Shown here: positions 7,051-16,614 of the stretch, one piece after another
Position numbering within the stretch: position 1 is the stretch's first letter
Layout of the letters: the number at the start of each line of letters is the position of its first letter
Assembly: GCA_949292985.1 (NCBI GenBank)
Contig: CASFBF010000007.1
Span: forward strand, 1-34,548
From: an uncultured Bacillota bacterium
GTDB taxonomy: Bacteria > Bacillota > Clostridia > Christensenellales > UBA1242
Length of the DNA stretch: 34,548 nucleotides
Direction: 5' to 3'
Notes under the pieces: generated by a model
The model's input: the letters and a program-made list of their open reading frames with translations, nothing else
Database searches by the model: none
Told to the model about the DNA's origin: nothing
Program-made: the position numbers and the translations under genes

Positions 7051-10000
7051 AAAAATTCACACCGTCTGTTGAACAGCAAAGAATTTTTGATTTTAACAAA
7101 AAAAATCTTTTAATAAGTGCCTCGGCAGGAAGTGGGAAAACCACGACCATGATAGAGTTTATTTCTCGTCTTGTTGAAAATGGTCAAGATGTTAAGCGAA
7201 TGCTGGTGCTAACATTTACAAAAGCCGCCGCAAGCGAAATGAGAGAAAGACTTATTTTGAATCTTATGTCAAAAAGTGACAGCATAAATGTTCAAAACCA
7301 AATTGACGATTTGTTTACAAGTGATATTTGCACCATTCATTCATTTTTAGAAAAAGTTATAAAAAGAAATTTAAGTCAATTCCCTTATTTTGAAGGATTT
7401 AAAATTTTAGATGAAAAACAAGAACTGCTTTTAAAAGAGCAGTCGTTTGCGCAGGCGGAAGAGCAAATGCAAGCACAAAACTCGCAGGATTACTTTAATT
7501 TGTTTTTAACTTTAAGGGATAAAAAACTTATAAAAGAAATCATTTTCAAAATTGAAGATTTTGTTAATGCTCAGCCAGATAAAAATCAGGCAATTTCTTT
7601 GCTTAGTTCATATAATCAGAATTTTGAAAAATCCAAAGAATTTTTATTTATAACCTTAAACCAGAAAATTGAAGAATTAAAAAATCAAATTGTTTATTTT
7701 CCAAAAGACAATGTGAAGGTAAACGAGTTTTTAATGACAATCTATCAACAATTTAATTTTAACGATGTTTCGCTTAGGGAAATGGCGAGTTTAATTTTAA
7801 AAGTTTCACTTCCAAGAATTCCAGTTTTGGCTGGTTATGATAAAAAAGAAGATGTAAAAACAATCAAAAATCAGGCTCAGCAAATAATAAAATTTGCTGA
7901 AAAACTACAACCAGAAAATGATTTAATTTGGCAGACAGAGCAATCTCAAAATTTGATAAAGGAAATTTTGGAATTATATCAAATTTATATCAAGGTTTTC
8001 TCTGAAAATAAAATGCAATTAAATTATTTAGATTTTGACGATTTAGAATTAAAAAGCGAAGAGTTGTTGCAAGAAAGCGAGGTTTTAAACCAATTACAAG
8101 AAAATTATGATTTTGTTTTTATAGATGAATATCAAGATACAAACCCAGTTCAAGAAAAAATAGTAAAACTAATGGCAGAAAAATCTAAGTTTGTTGCCAT
8201 TGGCGACCCAAAACAAGGGATTTATGCATTTAGAAACGCAACATCTCAAATAATTTTAAAAGATAGTAAAGATTTTTCAGAGCGTGAAGATTCTCAAACC
8301 GAATATTTAAGCCAAAATTATAGAAGCGATAAAGAAATATTGCAATTTGTTAACCATGTTTTTAGCCAAATTATGACGCAAAAAACCACTGGAATAGATT
8401 ATAAAAACACTTCTTTATTAAAAGGCGATAAGATAACAGAGAAAACTTCGTTCCCGGCAATCAACATTATTGTTGCTCAAAAACATAAGCGAGAAAAACT
8501 TCAACCAATTGCTGATTACAACATATTTGATGACCCACTTGTTAGCGATGAAGAAAGTGATTTGGAAGGACAGATTGTGGCAAACAAAATAGAGCAATTG
8601 CTTATGGGCCATTTTGTAGATCCTGAAACCAAAAAAATGGTTAGGGTTCAGCCAAAAGACATTGCCATTCTTTCAAGATCGAGAAATGATGTTTGCACAA
8701 GTGTGATAAATCATTTGCGCAGTAAAGATATACCTTTTGTATCCACGCTTAGAACAGACCTTTTATCAAAAGCGCATATTAAACTTATCCTTTCACTTTT
8801 AAAACTATGCTGTGATATTGATGATGATATATCGCTGGCAAGTTATTTATTGTCGCCATTTGCAAGAATAAGCATGGACAAGTTGGCATTATTACAAAGC
8901 AAGCAAAAAGATGGTTTTGTTAAAACTATTTTAAACACCCAAGACGAAGAAATTAAAATTGCTTTAAAAACGCTGGAAGATTTTAAATTGCAGTGTAGTT
9001 TTTTAGGAGCAAGAAAAGCGCTTGAAAAATTATTTTTAAAAACTGAGTATTTTGTATACTTACAAAGCAAAGTGGACGAAAACGCAGTTAAAGAAACTGA
9101 AAGTTTGCTAAACATCATATCCAATTATGAAAATGATAAAGATTTGGCAGGGCTATGTGAATTTTTAAGTAGTGATATAACATTCTCAAACATTTCTGGG
9201 CAAAATGCTGTTACAATTTCTTCAATTCACGCAAGCAAAGGCTTGGAATATAAAATTGTGTTTTTAATTGGTGCAGGCAAACCTTTGTCAAGGCTGGATA
9301 ACGCTTCATACAAAATTTCCAAAAATCTTGGTTTGGGACTTATGGTGTATGATGAGCAGAACTGGCAGAAAAATCCTTCGCTACCTCTTTTGGCAATTAG
9401 AGAGCAGTCTAGGGCGCAGGAGCGTGTGGATGAAATTATGATTTTATATGTTGCTCTGACAAGGGCAAAGTGCCACTTGTTTATAACTGGCACAACAGAT
9501 GCTGACAAAGTGGAAGATTTTTCACAAGAAAAATTTCACAAGTTTGCTTCTGCGCTTGATTTAATTCTTTCAACACATCCAGAAAGGGCAGGAGCAAAGG
9601 TAGAAGTTATTGATGAAGTTGTTTCTCTTAAACAACAATTAAAGTCTTCGCCAGTTGTAAAAGTAGATGAAAAAGATAAACAAAAATTAGAAGAATATTT
9701 AAACTTCAGATACAAATATGAAGCAGATACCACATTGAAACAAAAAGCGTCTGTAACTGAACTTGTTGGCCATGCCGAACTTGAAAACGGGGTAGGCAAT
9801 TTGCAAGCAATCGAAGAAGGAAATGCATATCATGAAGCGCTTAAAGTTTTAGATTTTAATATCGTTGAAAATATTCAAGATGTTGAAAATCAATTAAAAA
9901 ATCAAAAAATTAAAGAAAAATACTTAAATATTATCGATTTTTCATTGATTTTTGAAATAATTAAGTTAATTAAACCTTTTATAAAAAATAAAAAGATAAT

Positions 10001-10262
10001 AAAAGAAAAACAATTTACTATGCTTGCAAAAGAAGGACAAGGGGCAAAATTGGTTCAAGGAACTATTGACCTTTATTTAAAAGGTGAAAAAAACATTTTA
10101 ATTGATTATAAATACACTGCACAAAAAGACATGCAAGTTTTGAAACAGCGTTATACACCACAACTTTTACTGTATAAGCAAGCGATTGAAAACGCAGAAA
10201 ATATCAAAATAGATGAAATGTATTTATTATCACTAAAAAATAAAAAAATAATTCAAATTTAA
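7047..10262 (+). CDS. addA: ATP-dependent helicase/nuclease subunit A
   Basis: A 1071-aa UvrD/RecB-family helicase fused to a nuclease, the motor subunit of AddAB. All helicase motifs are visible: Walker A SASAGSGKT (residues 24-32), TFTKAAASEMRER, motif II DEYQDT (360-365), GDPKQGIYAFR, QNYRS, SIHASKGLEY and YVALTRAK. The C-terminal nuclease has a His in GNAYHEAL, the Asp in GTIDLY (D1008) and DYKYT (D1020, K1022). It starts at the ATG that overlaps the addB stop. It is somewhat shorter than the Bacillus protein (about 1230 aa). No terminator is evident downstream. Confidence 0.96.
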   Translation: MKKFTPSVEQQRIFDFNKKNLLISASAGSGKTTTMIEFISRLVENGQDVKRMLVLTFTKAAASEMRERLILNLMSKSDSINVQNQIDDLFTSDICTIHSFLEKVIKRNLSQFPYFEGFKILDEKQELLLKEQSFAQAEEQMQAQNSQDYFNLFLTLRDKKLIKEIIFKIEDFVNAQPDKNQAISLLSSYNQNFEKSKEFLFITLNQKIEELKNQIVYFPKDNVKVNEFLMTIYQQFNFNDVSLREMASLILKVSLPRIPVLAGYDKKEDVKTIKNQAQQIIKFAEKLQPENDLIWQTEQSQNLIKEILELYQIYIKVFSENKMQLNYLDFDDLELKSEELLQESEVLNQLQENYDFVFIDEYQDTNPVQEKIVKLMAEKSKFVAIGDPKQGIYAFRNATSQIILKDSKDFSEREDSQTEYLSQNYRSDKEILQFVNHVFSQIMTQKTTGIDYKNTSLLKGDKITEKTSFPAINIIVAQKHKREKLQPIADYNIFDDPLVSDEESDLEGQIVANKIEQLLMGHFVDPETKKMVRVQPKDIAILSRSRNDVCTSVINHLRSKDIPFVSTLRTDLLSKAHIKLILSLLKLCCDIDDDISLASYLLSPFARISMDKLALLQSKQKDGFVKTILNTQDEEIKIALKTLEDFKLQCSFLGARKALEKLFLKTEYFVYLQSKVDENAVKETESLLNIISNYENDKDLAGLCEFLSSDITFSNISGQNAVTISSIHASKGLEYKIVFLIGAGKPLSRLDNASYKISKNLGLGLMVYDEQNWQKNPSLPLLAIREQSRAQERVDEIMILYVALTRAKCHLFITGTTDADKVEDFSQEKFHKFASALDLILSTHPERAGAKVEVIDEVVSLKQQLKSSPVVKVDEKDKQKLEEYLNFRYKYEADTTLKQKASVTELVGHAELENGVGNLQAIEEGNAYHEALKVLDFNIVENIQDVENQLKNQKIKEKYLNIIDFSLIFEIIKLIKPFIKNKKIIKEKQFTMLAKEGQGAKLVQGTIDLYLKGEKNILIDYKYTAQKDMQVLKQRYTPQLLLYKQAIENAENIKIDEMYLLSLKNKKIIQI

Positions 10263-10327
10263 TTGTTAAAAATTATTAAAAAAATATCAAAAAAATTGTA
10301 AAAATATTAGTAATTTATTTTTTCTTG

Positions 10328-10336
10328 TGTTATACT
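10328..10336 (+). promoter_or_regulatory. Extended -10 promoter for the AT-hook membrane protein
   Basis: TGT-TATACT (10328-10336) in a very AT-rich spacer has no good -35 at the usual distance. An AAGGAG SD follows at 10348-10353. Confidence 0.5.
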
Positions 10337-10360
10337 AAAAAAGAAAAAAGGAGAATTATT

Positions 10361-12676
10361 ATGAGTTTTTCATTCCTTGCAGATGTGCAAAGCGCTTTTG
10401 AATCCTTCTTTATTACTTTGGCAAGTTCAATTACATATAACGGATTATTTTTCTTAGCACTTGGCCTTGAAGTATTTTTTATTCTGTTGTTTGGAGTTTT
10501 ATCTTATTACTCATACGAAAGCAGAATGAGAAGGTCGCTTGATAAATTAAACAGATGGCTTTTTACACACAAAACATTAGATAAAGAAAATATTAAAGAA
10601 TTTAGCGATTTAATTAAAACCGCACCAAAAAGACTGGCTATAAATTGGCAACAATATATTCTTTATCGTGAAAAATCTCCATCCGAGTACATGTCAGTTG
10701 AAAACATAATTGAAAAACCTTTGAGAACAAGTTCTTTTGCTGCTAACATTAAAAACTTGGCTTGGGTTTCAGCGATTTGGGCTTCAATTATGTTTGTAGT
10801 AGCAATGGCTTATCAAAATTTTGGTGACACAATTTTAAATGCAACGATGATTATTATTGCTTTGCTTATTCCAATTCTCATTTTGATTATAAGCACAATT
10901 GCCATCATGATTTTGCGGGCAAGAAAAAATTCTAACTTAGATGAACTTTATCAAAACTTACATTTGTTTGATCGTTTTATAGATAATGCGTGCGTTGATC
11001 TTCCTCCATATATCGATTATTCTCTTCTTTTCTCTGCAAAAGAAATTGATAAAGGTATTCCAGCACTTAGAGAATATCTTGAAAGCAGAGCAAGAAAAGA
11101 AAAGGAAGAGTTTGATAAAATTGCTCAGGAAGAAGGCATTACTTACGAAAAATACGATTTTGAAGGCATTGGTATCGATGGGCAGAACATTTTAGAAAGA
11201 GCAATGAAAGAATCGGAAGCATACCTTTCTAAACGAGATAAAACTCTTGCCAAGATTGCTCAAATTGAAGCGACTCTTGAAAGTTTAAAAAGAAATTTCG
11301 ACAATGTTCAAAAAGACTTCCAAAAAAGAATGCAAGTTTCCAAAGAAAATATTGAAAGGCTTAGGCAACAACAAGAAGAAACAACAAGCAGAATTGAAAA
11401 CAACTTCTTAAGGAAACAGCAAAACCAAGAAATTGCTAAGCAGGAAAAGGAACAGGCAGAATTTGAACAACAAAAGAATAGATATTTAATTGAAAAGAGC
11501 GATTATGAAGATGTTATAAAAACTCTTAACAATGAAATAGAAACCAATAGAACAGAAGTTGAAGAAGCGATGATGAGCGAGTATGAAACTTTCTATTCAA
11601 AATTGTTCAAAAATGCCATAGACGAGGCTCAAAAGAAAGTCAAAGATAAACTTAATAATTTGACTCAATCGTATCAAAACATTGAAGAAGATTTAACTGT
11701 AAAAGAAGCGCAATTGAAGCGTGTCGTTGACGAAAATGAAACATTAAAAAGAAAATTAGGACTTGAATATGAACAGTCTGAGATTCAACCTTTGAAAACA
11801 GAAGCACAAGATAAGGAAGAAGAAACAGAGATAGACGAAAACAGCCAATTTATTACTCTTGCTGACATCAAAAGAGCAATAAAAGAAAAAAATCAGGAAG
11901 CAGAGCAGGGGAAGGCTGATGTAGAGAAAAGCAAAAAAACATTAAGCGATAACGAAAACATTGCCAATGTTTTAAAGGAAACAAATGTTTCTAACGAACA
12001 AATTAAAGTAGAAGATTATGTTCCACAGTTTGAGCAAGAAGAACTTGAACCACAAACAAAAACAGAGCAAAACATAGTTAACCAACCAGTTGACAATAAA
12101 CCTGTTTTTGAATCAGATGATTTTGATTTCGCTAAGCCAGTTTACTCAAAAGAGATTGAAGAAACCGAGCAACCTAAAACAGAGGTTAAACGCAGAGGCA
12201 GACCAAGAAAAGGCGAAGAAAAAACTTTGGAAGAAATGATTGAGCAAAAACGCTCTCGTGGTAGACCAAGAAAAGTTGCTGAGCCTGTTCAGGAAAAAAC
12301 AGAGCCTAAAAAGAGGGGCAGACCAGTTGGTAGCACAAAAAAGCCAAAATCTGCGGAGGATAGTGTTAAACGAGGCAGAGGCAGACCAAGAAAAGATGTA
12401 AGCCAACTTAAAGAAATCAATAAAAAAATTGATGATGAACAAAAACGCTTGGCTTCATTAAAAGCACAGATTGATAAAGAAATTCAAAGTGCGATTACTG
12501 ACCTTGAATCAGGTTCTTCAAAGCAGGATAGGCGTGATGAGATTTTAAATGAAATCAACAAATTGAAACAAAATGTTGAAGAAATTAAAAATCAAAAAAC
12601 TGCAAGCGAGCAGATTGAAAACATCAATAAAAAAATCGAAGCGCTTATGCAAGAAATAAAAACTCTTAACGAATAA
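10361..12676 (+). CDS. Membrane-anchored coiled-coil protein with four AT-hook motifs
   Basis: A 771-aa protein. Three hydrophobic helices lie in the N-terminal part (about 15-43, 128-150 and 160-188), with a cytoplasmic-looking basic loop between the first and second, a TolQ/ExbB-like topology. A long Glu/Lys/Gln coiled coil covers about 235-480, followed by an acidic disordered stretch. Four AT-hook motifs with a GRP core follow: RRGRPRK (about 611-617), SRGRPRK (632-638), KRGRPVGS (651-658) and RGRGRPRK (671-678). A second coiled coil ends the protein. AT-hooks bind the minor groove of AT-rich DNA, so a membrane-to-chromosome tether is an inference. The ATG at 10361 is chosen for its AAGGAG SD. 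Not an established family to my knowledge. Confidence 0.82.
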   Translation: MSFSFLADVQSAFESFFITLASSITYNGLFFLALGLEVFFILLFGVLSYYSYESRMRRSLDKLNRWLFTHKTLDKENIKEFSDLIKTAPKRLAINWQQYILYREKSPSEYMSVENIIEKPLRTSSFAANIKNLAWVSAIWASIMFVVAMAYQNFGDTILNATMIIIALLIPILILIISTIAIMILRARKNSNLDELYQNLHLFDRFIDNACVDLPPYIDYSLLFSAKEIDKGIPALREYLESRARKEKEEFDKIAQEEGITYEKYDFEGIGIDGQNILERAMKESEAYLSKRDKTLAKIAQIEATLESLKRNFDNVQKDFQKRMQVSKENIERLRQQQEETTSRIENNFLRKQQNQEIAKQEKEQAEFEQQKNRYLIEKSDYEDVIKTLNNEIETNRTEVEEAMMSEYETFYSKLFKNAIDEAQKKVKDKLNNLTQSYQNIEEDLTVKEAQLKRVVDENETLKRKLGLEYEQSEIQPLKTEAQDKEEETEIDENSQFITLADIKRAIKEKNQEAEQGKADVEKSKKTLSDNENIANVLKETNVSNEQIKVEDYVPQFEQEELEPQTKTEQNIVNQPVDNKPVFESDDFDFAKPVYSKEIEETEQPKTEVKRRGRPRKGEEKTLEEMIEQKRSRGRPRKVAEPVQEKTEPKKRGRPVGSTKKPKSAEDSVKRGRGRPRKDVSQLKEINKKIDDEQKRLASLKAQIDKEIQSAITDLESGSSKQDRRDEILNEINKLKQNVEEIKNQKTASEQIENINKKIEALMQEIKTLNE
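12188..12397 (+). repeat. Imperfect coding repeat encoding the four AT-hooks
   Basis: Near-identical DNA units around GGCAGACCAAGAAAA recur at about 12197, 12258 and 12380, with a degenerate unit at 12316. They encode the GRPRK cores. The unit spacing is about 60 bp, suggesting local duplication. Confidence 0.7.
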
Positions 12677-12683
12677 TAAAAAG

Positions 12684-12708
12684 CCCACATTAAAATGTGG
12701 GTTTTTTT
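12684..12708 (+). terminator. Intrinsic terminator after the AT-hook gene
   Basis: CCCACAT (12684-12690) and ATGTGGG (12695-12701) pair around a TAAA loop, followed by seven Ts. Confidence 0.9.
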
Positions 12709-12766
12709 ATGTCAATTTTTGTCATAAAATTAAACTCATGCTCACAAAATATAACAGGACAAGGTT

Positions 12767-13531
12767 ATGAGTTTTTGGGCGCTTATTGTTTTAGGAATAG
12801 TTCAAGGTTTAACCGAATTTTTGCCTGTTTCTTCAAGTGGGCATTTGGTTTTGTTATCTAATTTATTTGGCATTGAAGATAGTTTGTTTGTTAGTATTGT
12901 TCTTCATGTTGCTACATTGCTTTCTGTGTTGGTGGCACTGAGAAAAGAAGTTTTCACAATTGTTAGGCACCCTTTTTCTAAACTTACTAAATCATTGGTG
13001 GTGGCAACAATTCCAACATGCCTGATTGTTCTTGTGCTGTATCCACTTATAACACAATCTTTTGAAGGAACAATACTTCCTGTTTGTTTTTTAATAACGG
13101 CAATTTTACTGCTGGCAACCGACTTTTTTGTTAAACATAAAAGTTTTGTGTTTAAGCAAGAAATATCATACAAACAGGCAATTATCATGGGCATAGCCCA
13201 AGGTTTTGCCACATTGCCGGGAATTTCTAGGTCTGGTTCCACCATTTGTGCAGGTTTGTTTGCGGGGGGAGATAGAGAAAAAGTTGCAAAATTTTCATTT
13301 TTGATGAGTATTCCGATTATTATACTTTCAATGGCGCTTGAAATATTTAAATTGGTTCAACTAGGTCAGTTGCCAAGCGTAAATGTTGCAGGACTTATAG
13401 TGGCTTTTGTTTTAGCATTCTTAATAGGCGTCATCTCAATTAAAGCAATGATTGCGCTTACACAAAAAGTTAGTTTTAAGTGGTTTAGTTTATATTTGAT
13501 TGTTGTTGCAATTATTGCCATTTTTGTATAA
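12767..13531 (+). CDS. uppP: Undecaprenyl-diphosphatase UppP/BacA
   Basis: A 254-aa polytopic membrane enzyme. It dephosphorylates undecaprenyl pyrophosphate to recycle the lipid carrier of cell wall synthesis and can give bacitracin resistance. The signature QGLTEFLPVSSSGHL lies near residues 13-28 and the second catalytic motif PGISRSGSTI at about 147-156. About seven to eight hydrophobic helices and a length close to the usual 260-280 aa support the call. The ATG at 12767 is preceded by a purine-rich AGGACAAGG. The downstream ATPase ribosome binding site overlaps the uppP stop, so the two are probably co-transcribed. Confidence 0.95.
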   Translation: MSFWALIVLGIVQGLTEFLPVSSSGHLVLLSNLFGIEDSLFVSIVLHVATLLSVLVALRKEVFTIVRHPFSKLTKSLVVATIPTCLIVLVLYPLITQSFEGTILPVCFLITAILLLATDFFVKHKSFVFKQEISYKQAIIMGIAQGFATLPGISRSGSTICAGLFAGGDREKVAKFSFLMSIPIIILSMALEIFKLVQLGQLPSVNVAGLIVAFVLAFLIGVISIKAMIALTQKVSFKWFSLYLIVVAIIAIFV

Positions 13532-13541
13532 AGGAAGTGTT

Positions 13542-16163
13542 ATGGATTATTTCACTAAAAGTATCGATGCGTGTTTAAAAGATTTTTCTTCAACCAGACA
13601 AGGTTTATCTTTTGAAGAAGCAAAACTTAGGGAAAAGCAACTTAAAAACCAACAAATCAGTGTTGCCAAAAGAAGCGGTTTGTTTAAAAAATTTATCTTG
13701 CAATTTTCTGATTTAATGATACTAATTCTGCTTGCAGCAGCGGGAGTTTCTTTCATCATCGGGATTGTTCAACACACATCTAGTGAAATTATTGACGGTT
13801 TGGTGATTTTGGCCATTGTTTTAATGAATGCGGTTATGGGTATGCTTCAAGAAAATAAAGCCGAAAAGTCGTTAGAGGCTTTGGAAAAAATGATCAAGCC
13901 AGAAGCCGTACTCGTGCGAAGTGGACAGCAGGTTAAAATCAAAGCCGAACTTATTGTTCCGGGTGATATTGTTGTGTTAGAGGCAGGAACAATTGTGCCA
14001 GCAGATTGCAGGTTGATTGAAAGCAACTGTCTGCTTTTAGACGAAGCGTCGCTTACAGGTGAAAGTCTGCCAGTAGAAAAGCAAGCAAACTTCATTTGCA
14101 AACCCAATTTGCCTATTTCTGAAAGAAAAAACATGGTTTATAATGGAACAACAGTTGTTCGAGGTAGAGGTCTTGCAATCGCAGTTGGCGTTGGGAAAAA
14201 CAGTGAATTAGGCAAAATTGCCGATGTAATTGCCACAAGCAAAAAGGAAATGACGCCATTACAAAAAGGGATTAAAGATTTAGGGAAAGTGATTACTTTT
14301 CTTGTGCTTGGTATGGCGCTGATTACTTTTATTCTTGAACTTTTGTCGCATTACAGCCCTATGGATGCATTTTTAACAGCGATTGCTATTTCTGTGGCTG
14401 CAATTCCTGAAAGCATGCCCGCAGTTATTACTATTATAATGAGCCTTGGGATATCTCGTCTTGCGAAACAAAAAGCCATTGTAAAGCATATGCATTCCGT
14501 GGAAACTTTGGGTTCATGCGATGTTATATGCTCTGATAAAACTGGAACGATAACCGAAAATAAAATGCAGGTTAAGGCAATCTATTGTGATAACAAACTG
14601 AGTTTTGTTAAAAGTAATGTGGGCAAAGATTTTCCTTTAATGCTTTCCTGTATGGCGCTATGTAATGATGTTGGAATAAACAAAAATAATTTTACTGGCG
14701 ACCCAACAGAGATTGCTCTGGCTGAGTTTGCAAAAAAATATAACTATGACAAGTTACAAATGGATAGTCTATGCAAGCGTTTAAACGAAAAGCCGTTTGA
14801 TTCTAACAGGAAATTGATGAGCACTGTTAACATGTATCAAGGCAAGAAAGTTGTATTTGTGAAAGGTGCAGTTGATTTTCTTTTAGACAAATGCGACAAA
14901 ATGATTGTAAGCGGAATTGAAATAGACCTAACTTCGCAAAGACGCCAAGAAATTGAAAAAGTAAATTTAAACATGGCAAGCAAAGCGCTTAGAGTTATCG
15001 GATTTGCTTTTAAGTATGTTGAAGATGAAAGGGCTTATACTGAAAATGGTTTGACTTTTGTTGGGCTTGCAGGTATGATTGACCCGCCACGCAAGGAAGT
15101 TAAAGATGCCGTAAAAAAATGTTTGCGTGCGGGCATGAGACCAATAATGATAACGGGCGACCATATGGAAACCGCTTTTGCAGTTGCGAAAGAGGTGGGA
15201 ATTGTCAAAAAGAAAAGTGAAATTATGACTGGCGCTGAAATAGATGCTTTATCTGACGAACAACTTTTAAAACGCCTTGAAAATGTTAATGTGTTTGCAA
15301 GGGTTAGCCCTGATAATAAAGTCAGGATTGTTGAAGGATTAAAAAGCCTAGGGCATGTTGTTGCAATGACGGGGGACGGCGTAAATGATGCTGCCAGCAT
15401 GAAAAAAGCCAATATTGGCATTGGAATGGGAATTACTGGCACAGATGTAACCAAAGAAGTTGCCGACCTGATTATTACTGACGATAATTTTGCCACGATA
15501 GTGGTTGCGGTGGAGGAAGGAAGAAAGGTTTACACAAACATACAAAAAACTGTAAAATTTCTTTTCTCTGCCAATATGGGTGAAATTTTAGCGCTTTTCT
15601 TAGCAACCATAATATTCCCGCAATATGTGTTTTTGTTGCCAATTCAAATTTTGTTTGTAAATTTAATTACAGATTCGTTGCCAGCCGTTGCTCTTGGTGT
15701 TGAACCCGCAGAAAAAGGAATCATGGAAAGCAAACCAAGGGAGAAAAATAAAGGTTTGTTTAGCGACGGAAATGCGTTTATGACAATAGCAATGGGCATA
15801 GTTCAAACTTTGCTTACACTTTCTTCGTTCTGCATTGGATTGTTTATTTATGGGCAAGAAAGCGCAATGAGTATGGCTTTCTATACGCTTAACATTGTGC
15901 AATTTTTCTACCTTATTTCAATAAGAACAGAAAAAAGCATATTTAAATCAAACCCATTTGCAAACAAGTTTTGCAACATAGCAATATTGTTTGCAGTAGG
16001 CTTACTTGCACTTATTGCACTTACGCCGTTGCATACTGTGCTTAGGCTTGCTCCGTTAAATGGGTTTGAATGGTTGTGGATTTTGCTTGTGTCTATCGTA
16101 ATGTTGTTTGCAAGCGAACTATGCAAATGGATTATAAGAATTAAAAAGAAAAAGCAGGCGTAG
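13542..16163 (+). CDS. P-type calcium-transporting ATPase (P2A, SERCA-like)
   Basis: An 873-aa cation pump. It shows the actuator TGES motif (LTGESLP), the phosphorylation motif DKTGT with D332, the FTGDPTE and KGA nucleotide-binding motifs, and the hinge GDGVNDAASMKKA. Calcium ligands of SERCA type are kept: the Glu in AAIPESMPA (helix 4), Asn and Glu in SANMGEI (helix 5), and Asn, Thr and Asp in NLITDSLPA (helix 6). It therefore probably exports Ca2+ rather than H+ or K+. The ATG at 13542 is preferred because AAGGAAG lies just upstream; an in-frame TTG at 13500 would overlap uppP. It forms a likely operon with uppP and ends at a terminator overlapping its stop codon. Confidence 0.94.
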   Translation: MDYFTKSIDACLKDFSSTRQGLSFEEAKLREKQLKNQQISVAKRSGLFKKFILQFSDLMILILLAAAGVSFIIGIVQHTSSEIIDGLVILAIVLMNAVMGMLQENKAEKSLEALEKMIKPEAVLVRSGQQVKIKAELIVPGDIVVLEAGTIVPADCRLIESNCLLLDEASLTGESLPVEKQANFICKPNLPISERKNMVYNGTTVVRGRGLAIAVGVGKNSELGKIADVIATSKKEMTPLQKGIKDLGKVITFLVLGMALITFILELLSHYSPMDAFLTAIAISVAAIPESMPAVITIIMSLGISRLAKQKAIVKHMHSVETLGSCDVICSDKTGTITENKMQVKAIYCDNKLSFVKSNVGKDFPLMLSCMALCNDVGINKNNFTGDPTEIALAEFAKKYNYDKLQMDSLCKRLNEKPFDSNRKLMSTVNMYQGKKVVFVKGAVDFLLDKCDKMIVSGIEIDLTSQRRQEIEKVNLNMASKALRVIGFAFKYVEDERAYTENGLTFVGLAGMIDPPRKEVKDAVKKCLRAGMRPIMITGDHMETAFAVAKEVGIVKKKSEIMTGAEIDALSDEQLLKRLENVNVFARVSPDNKVRIVEGLKSLGHVVAMTGDGVNDAASMKKANIGIGMGITGTDVTKEVADLIITDDNFATIVVAVEEGRKVYTNIQKTVKFLFSANMGEILALFLATIIFPQYVFLLPIQILFVNLITDSLPAVALGVEPAEKGIMESKPREKNKGLFSDGNAFMTIAMGIVQTLLTLSSFCIGLFIYGQESAMSMAFYTLNIVQFFYLISIRTEKSIFKSNPFANKFCNIAILFAVGLLALIALTPLHTVLRLAPLNGFEWLWILLVSIVMLFASELCKWIIRIKKKKQA

Positions 16164-16176
16164 AGCCTGTTTTTTT
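16155..16176. terminator. Bidirectional terminator after the Ca ATPase
   Basis: CAGGC (16155-16159) and GCCTG (16165-16169) pair around a loop holding the TAG stop (16161-16163), followed by seven Ts on the plus strand. On the minus strand the same stem is followed by a T-rich stretch and would end the small ORF at 16175-16312. Confidence 0.75.
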
Positions 16177-16312
16177 AATCAAAAAAAATTAACGGTAAAG
16201 GTGTTACAGGCGGGTAGATTATTCTTAAATTTTCCTTATGCTGAAAAACAACACCATTGACATAAAAAGGCTTCCAAAGTTTTAAATTTTTTATTTTTGT
16301 TTTCAATATCAT
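16175..16312 (-). CDS. Possible small protein, 45 aa
   Basis: A short minus-strand ORF (start MILKTKIKNLKLWKPF, end PLPLIFFD). It has a GGGGG SD-like tract 7 nt before its ATG and a usable terminator just after its stop. It is divergent from the XRE gene at 16385, and the shared intergenic region holds an inverted repeat (16328-16342). I recognise no family. The amino acid composition is plausible for a protein but the ORF is short, so it could be chance. Confidence 0.35.
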   Translation of the reverse strand: MILKTKIKNLKLWKPFYVNGVVFQHKENLRIIYPPVTPLPLIFFD

Positions 16313-16324
16313 TTAATACCCCCG

Positions 16325-16342
16325 TTGTCATGAAAAACATGA
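16325..16342. promoter_or_regulatory. Candidate operator for the XRE regulator
   Basis: TCATG-AAAAA-CATGA (16328-16342) is a 15-bp dyad between the divergent mini-ORF and XRE gene. It begins within TTGTCATGAAA (16325-16335), whose exact reverse complement recurs at 16626-16636 after the XRE gene. A related TTCATGAA lies at 16719-16726 at the holB start. Operator function is inferred. Confidence 0.4.
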
Positions 16343-16384
16343 TTTTATTAAATTATTTATTTTATTGTTCAATAATATAAGCAT

Positions 16385-16588
16385 ATGAAGAATAAATTTT
16401 GTGTTCAGTTAAAATATTTAAGAAACGAAGCAGGGCTTTCGCAAAATGAACTTGCTAAAATTTTTAATGTTTCAAAACAAACAGTCAGTGCTTGGGAAAA
16501 AGGTTTGCAAGAAACCGATTTTGACACTTTAATAAAATTGGCGAGATATTTTAATGTTACAACAGACTATTTGTTAGGTATTGAATAA
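16385..16588 (+). CDS. XRE/Cro-type transcriptional regulator, 67 aa
   Basis: A single HTH_3 domain fills the protein. Helix 1 is LKYLRNEAGLS, the recognition region is NELAKIFNVSKQTVSAWEKG, and the typical C-terminal signature is FDTLIKLARYFNVTTDYLLG. There is no dimerisation extension, membrane segment or peptidase domain. The ATG at 16385 lacks an SD, but TAATAT ends exactly 6 nt upstream, fitting a leaderless mRNA. It stands alone between the Ca ATPase and holB and may pair with the divergent mini-ORF. Its target is unknown; the inverted TTGTCATGAAA sites around the gene are candidates. Confidence 0.9.
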   Translation: MKNKFCVQLKYLRNEAGLSQNELAKIFNVSKQTVSAWEKGLQETDFDTLIKLARYFNVTTDYLLGIE

Positions 16589-16614
16589 TTTTATTCTATA
16601 ATATAACTTTATTC

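Noticed and set aside
11041..12160. SMC-type ATPase, suggested by the long coiled coil
   Set aside because: No Walker A, Walker B or signature motif is present, and the N terminus is membrane-embedded.
16385..16588. XRE gene as antitoxin of a toxin-antitoxin pair
   Set aside because: No toxin-like partner (RelE, HigB, HipA or ImmA type) is adjacent. The 45-aa divergent ORF has no toxin feature that I can see.
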